This document shows positions 51,110-59,494 of a DNA stretch of 64,000 nucleotides, one piece after another. The position numbers were made by a program, and so were the translations under genes. The stretch is from Neobacillus niacini (GTDB taxonomy: Bacteria > Bacillota > Bacilli > Bacillales > Cytobacillaceae), in assembly GCF_023715415.1 (NCBI RefSeq), contig NZ_JAMBOB010000002.1:558001-622000 (forward strand), in the 5' to 3' direction. The notes beneath the pieces were generated by a model. The model worked only from the letters and a program-made list of their open reading frames with translations. It was not told where the DNA came from and did no database searches. The stretch's first letter is position 1, and each line of letters opens with the position of its first letter.

Positions 51110-51160
51110 GACGGTTCTCATGGTACAAGTTAGACAAAAAGGACCGCGAGAACCGTCCCC
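51110..51160. repeat. Family A repeat, copy R3
   Basis: GACGGTTCTC..GAGAACCGTCCCC with the core ATGGTACAAGTTAGACAAAA. ACGGTCAC units follow at 51161-51180 as at R1. It separates the toxin-antitoxin pair from the DnaD/DnaB genes. Confidence 0.9.
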
Positions 51161-51276
51161 ACGGTCACGCACGCGGTCACAAATCCGTCACAATTTTATT
51201 AATACCACCCTGTCCTTTTGCCTCCTAAATCCATATATAACTTATGAAAGATATTTTATAAGAAGAAGGGTCAGTG

Positions 51277-52278
51277 ATGATGATGGCAAAGTATCGTATG
51301 GTGCGTGTAGATTTTTGGGATACTCCGATAGTTGAAGAGGAAATGTCTATAGAGGAGAGATATTTTTATCTTTACCTGCTTACAAATCCCAAAACAACTC
51401 AAATTGGAATCTATACCATTACGAGTAGACAGATGGCATTTACTTCGGGCTTTACGATTGAGAAAATACATTCGTTAATGGATAGGTTCATCAATCTCTT
51501 CAAGTTGATTCGCTACAACCCTGAAACAAGAGAACTCGCAATTCAAAACTGGGGAAAAGACAATCTGCATAAGGGCGGAAAACCCGTTATGGATTGTATC
51601 TATTCTGAATTAAAAGAAGTACAGGATACCACACTGATTCAATATGTTTCGGAACATATTCTTAAGAATGATATTCGCAGCCTTTATAATTCTTTTTGTG
51701 ACCGAGGAAGGATGGATTACGAACAAGAAGATAATGATCTAGATGAAAATGATACATATAAAGAAACAGATGGTGAGCAAGATGACGAATCGTTCACGCA
51801 CCGTTATACGATACGTGGGCAAAAAGAAAAAGAAAAAGAAAATGAAAAAGAAAAACAACAACAAGATCTTTATCCGAATGTAGTGAGTAATCCGGACTAT
51901 GAAAATTCCTTACAGAAAAACAAAACCGATGTGAAAGAAATTGTTGAGTTTTGGGACAACAATGGATTTGGTTTTTCAAATATGAATGCAAAACAGCAGC
52001 TTTTATCGTGGTTAGATGACTCTAGCTTTCTGCAGCCTAAAGAGATAATTATAAAAGCGATGAATATTGCATGTGCGAATAACAAACGAAAGCTGAACTA
52101 TGTGGTTGGGATTCTTAAAAACTGGGAAAAAGAATCGCTACTGACCGTTGAGGAAATAGATACCTTGCATGAGAAGCAAAAGACCATACCAATACATAGG
52201 CAATCCAAACGATCCTTTCCCGCAGGAAGAGACATTCCAATTGGATTTGAACTTGACATAACGGCTGGTGAAGAATGA
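51277..52278 (+). CDS. DnaD-domain replication protein
   Basis: About 333 aa. The N-terminal ~120 residues are a winged-helix region as in phage or plasmid replisome organisers (YRMVRVDFWDTPIVEE, LLTNPKTTQIGIYTITSRQM). A charged linker with KEKEKENEKEK follows. The DnaD/DnaB_2 domain occupies about 210-290 (IVEFWDNNGFGFSNMNAKQQ, IIIKAMNIACANNKRKLNYVVGILKNW). It likely binds the element's origin and loads helicase. ATG 51277 is one of three adjacent ATGs after GAAGGG. Its stop overlaps the helicase start (ATGATGA). Confidence 0.85.
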   Translation: MMMAKYRMVRVDFWDTPIVEEEMSIEERYFYLYLLTNPKTTQIGIYTITSRQMAFTSGFTIEKIHSLMDRFINLFKLIRYNPETRELAIQNWGKDNLHKGGKPVMDCIYSELKEVQDTTLIQYVSEHILKNDIRSLYNSFCDRGRMDYEQEDNDLDENDTYKETDGEQDDESFTHRYTIRGQKEKEKENEKEKQQQDLYPNVVSNPDYENSLQKNKTDVKEIVEFWDNNGFGFSNMNAKQQLLSWLDDSSFLQPKEIIIKAMNIACANNKRKLNYVVGILKNWEKESLLTVEEIDTLHEKQKTIPIHRQSKRSFPAGRDIPIGFELDITAGEE

Positions 52279-53522
52279 TGAGCGTTGTAGAAAAAGCGTT
52301 TTTAGGATGCCTGATGAAGGCGGATTACTTACTCAAGGATACCGTGATTCAACCTGAACAGCTTGAAAGTATACGTCATCGGGAAATCATGCAAAGAATG
52401 CTGGGATTAACCCAAGCCGGTAGGAATATTGATTTAATTTCGTTGACAACCTTACCGGATCTTCATTCATTTGGCGGTATGTCCTACCTTTCGGAACTGT
52501 TATCGCATGCCGATTTGGAGAAATTTGAAGGAATAGAGGAAAGCATTCTTAATCTGTGGAAGGAACGGGAAAAGAGTAATATCTTAACCTTAGCTGCCAC
52601 GAATGATTGGGAGATTGCTAAGGTCATTGGTGAACTGGATAAAATTAACCAAGCAAAGATGGATGATCACACATCGTTACAACAAGCGTTGTCAGATATC
52701 TATGAGGCACCTTGGGAAGATAAAATGATACTGAAAACCGCAACAACGGGCATTAAAAAGCTCGATGTAATGACAGGAGGCTTTCAGGGCGGGGAAGTAA
52801 CAATCCTCGCTGCAAGACCATCAATGGGGAAAACCGACGTGATGCTTCATTTTGCAAAAGTTTCAGGTTGGGCTGGTTATTTGCCACTCGTCTTTTCTTT
52901 AGAAATGCCTGAAAAGATGCTAACTTCTCGTTTGATAGCTTCGACAGGGGGCTTTAACCGTATAAAAATGCGGGATCCAAAGAGATTGCTGAATGAAAAT
53001 CAAAAAAATACATGGTCGGATGTAATGGGGAATCTCAATGACACACATATGCAAATTTTTGATGGGTCGGGACAAACGGTAGCTGAAATAAGAGCAAAAA
53101 CAAGAAAAATGATGAATCAATTTCCACACAGGAAACCCATCATTTTTATTGATTACTTAACACTCATCCATTCTGGACAATTTTACGGCGGGAATTCTCA
53201 TCAACAAGTAACGGAAATATCTAAATCTCTTAAGGTGATGGCGAAGGATTTTGATTGTCCCGTTATTTGTTTGGCGCAGCTCAATCGTTCAGTGGAATCA
53301 AGAGCAGATAAACGGCCGATGATGTCTGATATCCGGGAATCAGGTAGTGTGGAACAGGATGCCGATGTCATTTTGTTCTTGTATCGCGAATCGTATTATA
53401 ATACGAAAACTCAGAATCTAGACCTAGAAATCATTGTCTCGAAAAACCGTAATGGCCAGGTGGGATCCGTAGCTGTGAACTACAACGAGAATACAGGAAG
53501 AATTGAGGACCACAAGAGATAG
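52275..53522 (+). CDS. DnaB-like replicative helicase
   Basis: 415 aa. N-terminal DnaB domain (VEKAFLGCLMKADYLL, HREIMQRMLGL) and RecA-type ATPase: Walker A ARPSMGKTDVML, Walker B IIFIDYLTLI, CLAQLNRSVESRADKRPMMSDIRESGSVEQDADVI with the arginine finger. Slightly shorter than chromosomal DnaB, like phage and plasmid copies. Translationally coupled to the DnaD-like gene. Together they form a helicase-loader/helicase pair of a mobile replicon. Confidence 0.92.
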   Translation: MMSVVEKAFLGCLMKADYLLKDTVIQPEQLESIRHREIMQRMLGLTQAGRNIDLISLTTLPDLHSFGGMSYLSELLSHADLEKFEGIEESILNLWKEREKSNILTLAATNDWEIAKVIGELDKINQAKMDDHTSLQQALSDIYEAPWEDKMILKTATTGIKKLDVMTGGFQGGEVTILAARPSMGKTDVMLHFAKVSGWAGYLPLVFSLEMPEKMLTSRLIASTGGFNRIKMRDPKRLLNENQKNTWSDVMGNLNDTHMQIFDGSGQTVAEIRAKTRKMMNQFPHRKPIIFIDYLTLIHSGQFYGGNSHQQVTEISKSLKVMAKDFDCPVICLAQLNRSVESRADKRPMMSDIRESGSVEQDADVILFLYRESYYNTKTQNLDLEIIVSKNRNGQVGSVAVNYNENTGRIEDHKR

Positions 53523-53590
53523 AGTCATTTCTTCGAAGTACTGTCATTAGCCCTTTAGAATACTTAAAATCTATTACCGAGGTGTTCAAC

Positions 53591-54022
53591 ATGTTTGTAA
53601 AAGAAGTTTACCTTGATAGTTTACGATTTGAAGATACAGCGTTGGCCCATTACATCCACCATTTACTAGCAGAAAAGAAGATTTCACTAGAAGACGATAT
53701 GTCCAAAATAGACTTAGAACAAGCCAATCACCAGAACGTAAGGGAAATGATTCAAAACAATGTTTTAGGAATACATAAAAAACGCATCTACTCACTAAAG
53801 ATGAACCAGAAGGATTATGTGTTTATCTTTGCAATCAGCCAGAGAGAGGCAATCCAGTTCTACACAAAAACATTTCATCAAGCCCCATTAAACTGTCACG
53901 AATATTCGCTAGATTTCCAACTTGCGAGAGGATATGAAGTGATTTCGTTTCGGGACATGAGGAAGGAATTTGAGCGTTTTCCTGCTATTGCGGGGTATTT
54001 CAAAAAGCAATCTTGCAGTTGA
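53591..54022 (+). CDS. Unknown cassette protein
   Basis: 143 aa soluble protein without a family I know. KEVYLDSLRFEDTALAHYIHHLLAEKK, YVFIFAISQREAIQFYTKTF and MRKEFERFPAIAGYF are its clearest parts. Start ATG 53591 follows GAGGTG by 6 nt. It lies 68 bp after DnaB and 17 bp before the nuclease start, so it is in the same transcription unit. Confidence 0.7.
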   Translation: MFVKEVYLDSLRFEDTALAHYIHHLLAEKKISLEDDMSKIDLEQANHQNVREMIQNNVLGIHKKRIYSLKMNQKDYVFIFAISQREAIQFYTKTFHQAPLNCHEYSLDFQLARGYEVISFRDMRKEFERFPAIAGYFKKQSCS

Positions 54023-54039
54023 AGGGCAGGGGAATATTC

Positions 54040-54738
54040 ATGAGAAAACGAACAAGTGGAATGGCCATGATTGCAGCATCTACATGTATAGCATTCTATT
54101 CATTGCCATTACAGAAAGAAGAAATTGCACAAAAGAAAACCATGCAGGTGACTGAAAATCAAGGTAGTAAGATTCCCATTATGTTAATCGATATCATTGA
54201 CGGGGATACCATTAAAGTCCAAGTTAACAGAAAAATAGAAACGGTGCGCTATTTATTGATTGATACACCGGAGTCAAAAAATCGAAAAACATGTGTCCAA
54301 CTCTATGCAAAAGAGGCATTCTTAAGGAATAGCGAGCTCGTAAAAAGCGGAAAGCTCACATTGGAGTTTGAACCCGGAAACACTAGAGATTCCTACGGAC
54401 GAATGCTAGCCTATGTATTTGTAGATGGAAAATCGGTACAAGGAACGCTGCTGAAAGAGGGGTACGCACGAGTAGCTTATATCATGAATCCTCCATATAA
54501 ATACCTTGAACCCTTTAGGAAAGATGAAAATTCAGCAAAAAGGGATAAAACCAACATCTGGAGCAGGCAGGATTTTGTGAAGAGCTGGGGATTTAATGGC
54601 TGTTTGGGTGTCCAGAGGGACGGTTCTCATGGACACGTTAGACAAAAAGGACCACTAGAACCGTCCCCAGATAACTACCAGATAACTATTTCCTTGATTT
54701 ATAAGGAAAACGTCCAAATCCAATCCTGCAGTATTTGA
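54040..54738 (+). CDS. Secreted staphylococcal-type nuclease with repeat-derived C-terminus
   Basis: 232 aa. N-terminal signal-like segment (MRKRTSGMAMIAASTCIAF), then an SNase domain: IIDGDTIKVQV, VRYLLIDTPESK (Arg and Glu of the active site), YAKEAF and DSYGRMLAYVF (second Arg). The domain ends about SWGFNGC. After it, RDGSHGHVRQKGPLEPSP and the rest to the stop are encoded by family A copy R4 and the DNA beyond, so the last ~40 residues are not native. Start ATG 54040 follows AGGGG. Likely degrades extracellular DNA or RNA. Confidence 0.88.
   Translation: MRKRTSGMAMIAASTCIAFYSLPLQKEEIAQKKTMQVTENQGSKIPIMLIDIIDGDTIKVQVNRKIETVRYLLIDTPESKNRKTCVQLYAKEAFLRNSELVKSGKLTLEFEPGNTRDSYGRMLAYVFVDGKSVQGTLLKEGYARVAYIMNPPYKYLEPFRKDENSAKRDKTNIWSRQDFVKSWGFNGCLGVQRDGSHGHVRQKGPLEPSPDNYQITISLIYKENVQIQSCSI
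54617..54668. repeat. Family A repeat, copy R4 (inside nuclease frame)
   Basis: GGGACGGTTCTC..TAGAACCGTCCCC with core ATGGACACGTTAGACAAAAA. Together with the GTGTCC just before it, GGACAC forms another inverted pair. Confidence 0.9.
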
Positions 54739-54815
54739 TAATTGTAAAAATTGTAAAAATTTTATATAGTTTATCTGAAAGTCCTTTTCAATTATCCAAG
54801 GGAGGTATGATTTCA

Positions 54816-55760
54816 ATGAAATACAGACGTTTAGGGAATAGTGGGTTAAAGGTAAGTGAAATTAGTTTAGGAAGCTGGTTAACTTATGGAAAAACGGTTG
54901 AAGATAACACAGCTGAGAAAACCATACATAAAGCATATGAACTAGGAATTAACTTCTTTGATTCTGCCAATGTTTACGAGCGTGGTGAAGGTGAACGAGT
55001 TATGGCAGGTGCATTAAAGGAATATCCACGTGAATCCTATGTCATTACGACAAAAGCGTTCTGGCCAATGGGTGAAGGTCCGAATGATCGCGGACTATCG
55101 AGGAAGCATGTGATTGAACAAGCCAATGCGAGCTTGAAGCGAATGAACTTAGATTATGTTGATATTTTTTACTGTCACCGCTATGATCAAGAAACGCCAG
55201 TTGAAGAAACGTTGAGAGCTATCGATGATTTAATTCGTCAAGGGAAGATTCTTTATGCTGGAGTAAGTGAATGGAGTGCAGCCCAGATTGAAGAGGCAGT
55301 CCGTGTGGCTGATAAATTCCTCTTAGATCGAATTGTCGTGAACCAGCCTGTATATAACATGTTAAACCGCTATATTGAAAAGGAAGTCATTCCGGTGAGT
55401 ACGAAGCATGGGATTGGACAGGTGGTCTTTTCTCCTCTAGCACAGGGTATTTTAACAGGAAAATATAAAGTAAATACTATTCCAGAGGATAGCCGCGCAT
55501 CAAATGCAGAAATCAACAACTTCATGAAGGGGATGTTGACGGAGACTACCTTTACGAAGGTAGAACAGTTAGAGAAAATCGCCAAGGAATTAGAAATCAC
55601 TCTACCTAGCCTTGCGTTAGCTTGGATCTTACGTAAGCCAAATGTTGCAAGCGCATTAATTGGTGCAAGTAGACCAAGCCAAGTAGAAGAAAATGTCAAA
55701 GCCGTTGAAATTGAACTTACGAGTGAGGTTATTGAAAAAATTGAGGGAATTTTGGCATAG
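54816..55760 (+). CDS. Aldo/keto reductase (potassium-channel-beta-like)
   Basis: 314 aa. MKYRRLGNSGLKVSEISLGSW, INFFDSANVYERGEGERVM (Asp, Tyr), VITTKAFWP (Lys), VDIFYCHRYDQETP (His) and ALIGASRPSQVEENV place it among AKRs related to YajO/Kv-beta. Start ATG 54816 is 10 nt after GGGAGG; the 81-base-longer frame overlapping the nuclease end is not a gene start. It has its own strong terminator. Substrate unknown. Confidence 0.9.
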   Translation: MKYRRLGNSGLKVSEISLGSWLTYGKTVEDNTAEKTIHKAYELGINFFDSANVYERGEGERVMAGALKEYPRESYVITTKAFWPMGEGPNDRGLSRKHVIEQANASLKRMNLDYVDIFYCHRYDQETPVEETLRAIDDLIRQGKILYAGVSEWSAAQIEEAVRVADKFLLDRIVVNQPVYNMLNRYIEKEVIPVSTKHGIGQVVFSPLAQGILTGKYKVNTIPEDSRASNAEINNFMKGMLTETTFTKVEQLEKIAKELEITLPSLALAWILRKPNVASALIGASRPSQVEENVKAVEIELTSEVIEKIEGILA

Positions 55761-55831
55761 AAATAATCTTTGAGCAGACACTTGAAAAGGAAGTAGTTCA
55801 ATTTTTGAGGAGAAAATAAACATAACATTAT

Positions 55832-55878
55832 AAATAGAGTGCTAAAACATCTAAGGTTTTAGCACTCTATTTTTCAAT
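55832..55878. terminator. Strong bidirectional terminator
   Basis: AAATAGAGTGCTAAAAC and GTTTTAGCACTCTATTT form a perfect 17-bp stem with a 7-nt loop and TTC tail, between the reductase and the convergent PaiB gene. Confidence 0.92.
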
Positions 55879-55927
55879 CATTATTACGAAAAATGAATTG
55901 GAGGCACTATATACAATATTTCTAATT

Positions 55928-56536
55928 CTACAAATTTTTCCTCATAAGAGATGCCACTTTTATGTTATCATGTTTAGCAGTGCTTTCTAGATGTTTAATA
56001 ATTAACTCTTGTCGTTCTACAGGATGATTTTGGCTTAATTTAGCTTTTGCTTCAATTTTTGTGATTTTTATTTTGAACGCTACAATTCCTTTTGCCATCC
56101 CTTGGATATAATTGGGATCTACATCGTTTAAATTGTATGAGCTATCTGGTTCTTCATATTTGTATACCATATCATTTAAAGTGTCCAATATTACTTTTTG
56201 ATCTTCGACTATCTCCAACTTGCCTAATAAATGGATAGATACATAATTCCATGTAGGTGCCGCCGCCTTAGATGTTTCATACCAAGATGGCGAAACATAA
56301 CAGTGTGGACCTTGGAAAACCACAAGAACTTGCTGGTTTTCAGCATCCTTCCATTGTTCGTTCGGACGAGCAAAGTGACCATATAAAGCATCTTCAGATT
56401 TTTTCAATATAAGCGGAAGATGAGTGGCGTAAGGTTCACCATTATGCTGAGAAAATAAAGTTGCAAAGCTGTACGTTTCGATAAAGTCATAATTAACTTC
56501 TTCATCGTCGATTTTAAAGTATTTTGGAATATACAT
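55928..56536 (-). CDS. paiB: PaiB-like FMN-binding regulator
   Basis: 202 aa of the PaiB family (split-barrel FMN-binding), known in B. subtilis as a negative regulator of protease and sporulation genes next to the PaiA acetyltransferase. Seen: MYIPKYFKIDDEE, EPYATHLPLIL, LYGHFARPNEQW, VVFQGPHCYVSPSWYET and VPTWNYVSIHLLG-like APTWNYVSIHLLG. No PaiA neighbour here. Family certain; regulatory targets unknown. Confidence 0.9.
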   Translation of the reverse strand: MYIPKYFKIDDEEVNYDFIETYSFATLFSQHNGEPYATHLPLILKKSEDALYGHFARPNEQWKDAENQQVLVVFQGPHCYVSPSWYETSKAAAPTWNYVSIHLLGKLEIVEDQKVILDTLNDMVYKYEEPDSSYNLNDVDPNYIQGMAKGIVAFKIKITKIEAKAKLSQNHPVERQELIIKHLESTAKHDNIKVASLMRKNL

Positions 56537-56841
56537 TATGGATTCACCCCGTAGTAATTATCTTTTAATCTACCTTTTATCGTATGCTGTTAGGAATTAA
56601 TGAATAACTATCGTATTACCATTCTATTTCTCTATACAAATAGGTTAATCCTGCATTAGGTAAAATTATATTAATCGGTTAACCAATTAATTTTGATGTT
56701 CTTAGGCTATCATAGGTTTCTTCCACTGGAAAAAGACATGCATAAATAAGCATATCTTTTAAATTTGCCTTTGTAGCTAGACGTTAAACCTAACACCTTA
56801 CGAAACACAAGCGGGATATGTTTGATCCTTTCTGTAACAAT

Positions 56842-56872
56842 AGCAAAAAGCCGTTTCCAATAGGGAACGGCT
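56842..56872 (-). terminator. Minus-strand terminator-like hairpin
   Basis: On the minus strand AGCCGTTCCC pairs with GGAAACGGCT (one mismatch) and TTTTTGC follows. No gene is seen ahead of it. Confidence 0.6.
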
Positions 56873-56988
56873 ATTCGGGTTTTGTGCTTAAATTCGAGAT
56901 GAGACAAGAATCATTCAACTAGGAGCATATTAAACAAAAATGGCCATCTAGACTAACTTCAAATTATTCAGAAAATTTAATTTTTATA

Positions 56989-57018
56989 TTGATTTTTTAG
57001 TGGGCTCTAATTTATAAT
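56989..57018 (+). promoter_or_regulatory. Sigma-A promoter of GntR operon
   Basis: TTGATT (-35) and TATAAT (-10) are separated by 18 bp; the start should be near 57025, within the operator dyad. Confidence 0.65.
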
Positions 57019-57020
57019 GA

Positions 57021-57036
57021 GTATGTACAGACATAC
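57021..57036. promoter_or_regulatory. GntR/HutC-type operator
   Basis: GTATGT-ACAG-ACATAC is a perfect dyad. Its centre, GTACAGAC, is one base from the HutC-subfamily consensus GT-N-TA-N-AC. It overlaps the predicted transcription start, so it suits autorepression. Confidence 0.65.
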
Positions 57037-57121
57037 GAACATTCGAACATAAATGTCAAAAGCAGCAGATTATCAAATTAAACGGAGCAGTGGCAAAAAA
57101 TGAATGATATGAGGGATTAGC

Positions 57122-57832
57122 ATGAAACACCTAATTAATGAAGAAAGTGGGATTCCACTTTATTATCAAATCAAGGAACTAATAAAGAAGAAAATCGATA
57201 GTGGGGAATGGAAAGGTGGAGATAAAATTCCAAATGAAATGGAAATGACGGAAAATTTACAAGTTAGCCGTTCAACCATCCGTCAGGCCATTTTGGATTT
57301 AGTCAATGAAGGAATCTTAACCAGAAAAAAAGGGGTAGGCACCTTTGTTGCCAAACCGAAATATGAAGGGAACTTTATTCATTTTGCCTATCCGAATGAG
57401 CTTGGGACCAAGCATATCCCGTTAAGTATGAAAATGATTGATAGTTCGATGGCAAAAGTAAAACAACTCAATTTAACAGAAAATGAAAAAGTCTATGAAA
57501 TCATTCGTTTGCGTTATTTTTACGATGAAGTGGCAGCGATTGAAAAATCATATGTCCCTGTCAATTTGGTTCCGAATTTATTAGAGGAAAAATTAGAGGG
57601 CACACTGTTTGAACTAATCACGGAAAAATATCAAATCTCGATTACAAGGTATAAGAATTATATCGAACCAATCTTACTAGATTCCAATGAAGCAAGGGTG
57701 TTAGAAGTTGAGCCCAATCAACCAGCTTTGAAAATTACCAAGCTATGGATGACGCCACAAGGAACACCCGTGGTGCTTAGTACTAGTATTTTCAGGGGGG
57801 ATCGATGTAAATTGCTGTTCAGTTCAGAGTAA
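57122..57832 (+). CDS. GntR family regulator, HutC/UTRA type
   Basis: 236 aa. N-terminal wHTH: PLYYQIKELIKKKIDSGEWKGGDKIPNEMEMTENLQVSRSTIRQAILDLVNEGILTRKKGVGTFVA. C-terminal UTRA ligand domain from about residue 85 (IIRLRYFYDEVAAIEKSYVP, LEVEPNQPALKITKLWM). It heads the lyase-TRAP-dehydrogenase operon and has a matching operator over its own start. Expected to repress the operon until a pathway compound binds. Confidence 0.92.
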   Translation: MKHLINEESGIPLYYQIKELIKKKIDSGEWKGGDKIPNEMEMTENLQVSRSTIRQAILDLVNEGILTRKKGVGTFVAKPKYEGNFIHFAYPNELGTKHIPLSMKMIDSSMAKVKQLNLTENEKVYEIIRLRYFYDEVAAIEKSYVPVNLVPNLLEEKLEGTLFELITEKYQISITRYKNYIEPILLDSNEARVLEVEPNQPALKITKLWMTPQGTPVVLSTSIFRGDRCKLLFSSE

Positions 57833-57887
57833 TTCAAACGTTATACTTTTGTATTAAAAATATAAAAAAAAGGGATGAAACGATCCA

Positions 57888-59366
57888 ATGAGAGAACGAC
57901 TAAAAGCTGACCTTTCAGATGAGGTCATTGATTATCTTCTAATGCCAGCTCTACTAGCTGACAAAAACCGTTCATTCAACAACATGATGAGCATTAATAA
58001 AGGGCATTTATTCATGCTCATCGCACAAGGAATCGTTACTTCTGAGGTAGGAAAAAAAATAATGGATGCCCTTGATGAAATTAGTCAACAGGGTGCAGAT
58101 CGTTTAGAGTTAAATCCGAAACTGGAAGAATTATATTTTAATATTGAAGCTGCCCTGATTAAACTAGTAGGAGTGGAGGTAGGGGGCCAGTTGCACACGG
58201 GAAGAAGCAGGAATGATATCTATGCAACGGTTGCCAGAATGAATAGCCGTGATTCTCTTTTAACCATAAGTGAGCTACTTCTTCAGCTAAGGGATGAAAT
58301 ACTGACGATTGCTGAAAATTCGCTTTATATGGTGATGTCTGGGTATACCCATATGCAGCCTGCTGAACCTATCACCCTTGCCCATTACCTATCAGCCATA
58401 CTTCACTCACTTGAGAGGGACCAGACAAGATTTCAACAGACCTTCAACCAGATCAACATTTCCCCGCTAGGTGCGGGTGCAATGGCCTCAACATCTTTTC
58501 CCATAAACCGCCAAGAAACTTCAGAACTGCTAGGATTCGACCGTGCCATGGCCAACTCCCTGGATGGGGTTGCTTCCAGAGATTATGTTTTGGAAACGAT
58601 TTCCTCTATGAATATACTAATGAATAATTTAAGCCGTTTTTGTCATGACTTATACATTTGGAGCACAGATGAATTTGGAGTAGTAGAGGTAGGAGATGGC
58701 GTTGCTGCTTCCAGTAGTATCATGCCTCAGAAGAAAAATCCAATCACACTAGAACATATTAAAGCAAAGTCAGGTCATATCATTGGGGCGCTCGTTTCCG
58801 CAACATCTTGCTTGAAAAATACTTCCTATGGTCACTCCAGGGATACGGCAGAAAGTCTTAAATATCTTTGGGATTCATTTTCCGAAGTAGAAGCCAGCCT
58901 TCATTTATTGATTGCGACCGTCAAGACATTGAAATTTAACGAGGAAAAAATATTCCACCGTTCCTTGGAAAACTTCTCAACCCTAACGGAATTAGCCAAT
59001 ACCATTGTGCGGGAAGCGAATATCTCCTTTAGAGAAGCGCATCAGGTGGTAGGGAATTTAGTGATTGAAATGATCGAGCGAAAAATTCCAGTGACGCAAA
59101 TCGATGCAAAACTAATCGATGATATTGCTAAAAAGGTCATTGGAAAGGAAATCTCGATATCAGTAGAAGGAATTAGAAAAGCTTTAGATCCAATCGAAAA
59201 TGTAGAATCGAAGAATACCTTTGGAGGACCTGCCCCGTCAGAAGTGAAAAAGCAATTAACTTCATTAAAGGAACAAATTGAACTGGATAAAAACTGGTTG
59301 GAGCACCAGCAGAAGCGGATAACAGAAAAAATCAAACAATTGTCAGAGGCTCATGTAAAAAATTAA
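57888..59366 (+). CDS. Argininosuccinate-lyase-family enzyme, divergent (catabolic C-N lyase?)
   Basis: 492 aa of the aspartase/fumarase superfamily, ArgH branch. Conserved parts: QLHTGRSRND, GYTHMQPAEPITLAH (catalytic His region), SSSIMPQKKNPITLEH (catalytic Ser loop and signature) and FGGPAPSEV. Differences from true ArgH: the usual start LWGGRF is absent, and GRSRNDQVATD reads GRSRNDIYATV, changing residues next to the substrate amine. No argG or other arginine gene is near. The fumarate side of the active site looks kept, the amine side altered, as in EDDS lyase-type enzymes. It probably cleaves an N-substituted aspartate into fumarate and an amine. Confidence 0.85.
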   Translation: MRERLKADLSDEVIDYLLMPALLADKNRSFNNMMSINKGHLFMLIAQGIVTSEVGKKIMDALDEISQQGADRLELNPKLEELYFNIEAALIKLVGVEVGGQLHTGRSRNDIYATVARMNSRDSLLTISELLLQLRDEILTIAENSLYMVMSGYTHMQPAEPITLAHYLSAILHSLERDQTRFQQTFNQINISPLGAGAMASTSFPINRQETSELLGFDRAMANSLDGVASRDYVLETISSMNILMNNLSRFCHDLYIWSTDEFGVVEVGDGVAASSSIMPQKKNPITLEHIKAKSGHIIGALVSATSCLKNTSYGHSRDTAESLKYLWDSFSEVEASLHLLIATVKTLKFNEEKIFHRSLENFSTLTELANTIVREANISFREAHQVVGNLVIEMIERKIPVTQIDAKLIDDIAKKVIGKEISISVEGIRKALDPIENVESKNTFGGPAPSEVKKQLTSLKEQIELDKNWLEHQQKRITEKIKQLSEAHVKN

Positions 59367-59494
59367 TAGAGTATGTTGTGGTTGTAGTCTTAGGGGAACT
59401 TCTAGGATGAAGGGAGGACGTTTGTTTTAAAAAGACGGAATATTTTTTATATTCATAAAAATCATAGTCTATTAAAAACAAGGGGGAAATTTCA

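Larger units (their letters stand above)
56537..57121. other. Intergenic region before GntR operon
   Basis: 585 bp without a convincing gene; a 65-codon minus frame (56710-56907) has no ribosome site. Contains a minus-strand hairpin (56842-56872), a sigma-A promoter and an operator-like dyad close to the GntR gene. Confidence 0.6.

Noticed and set aside
48488..54668. Family A repeats as CRISPR or attachment sites
   Set aside because: Copies are kilobases apart with genes between them, are palindromic and have no integrase or cas genes nearby.
56710..56907. 65-codon minus-strand frame before the GntR operon
   Set aside because: No ribosome site; part of it is a hairpin, and the sequence resembles no family.
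57888..59366. Annotation as arginine-biosynthesis ArgH
   Set aside because: The N-terminal LWGGRF motif is missing, GRSRNDQ is changed to GRSRNDI, and the gene lies in a TRAP/opine operon with no other arginine gene.
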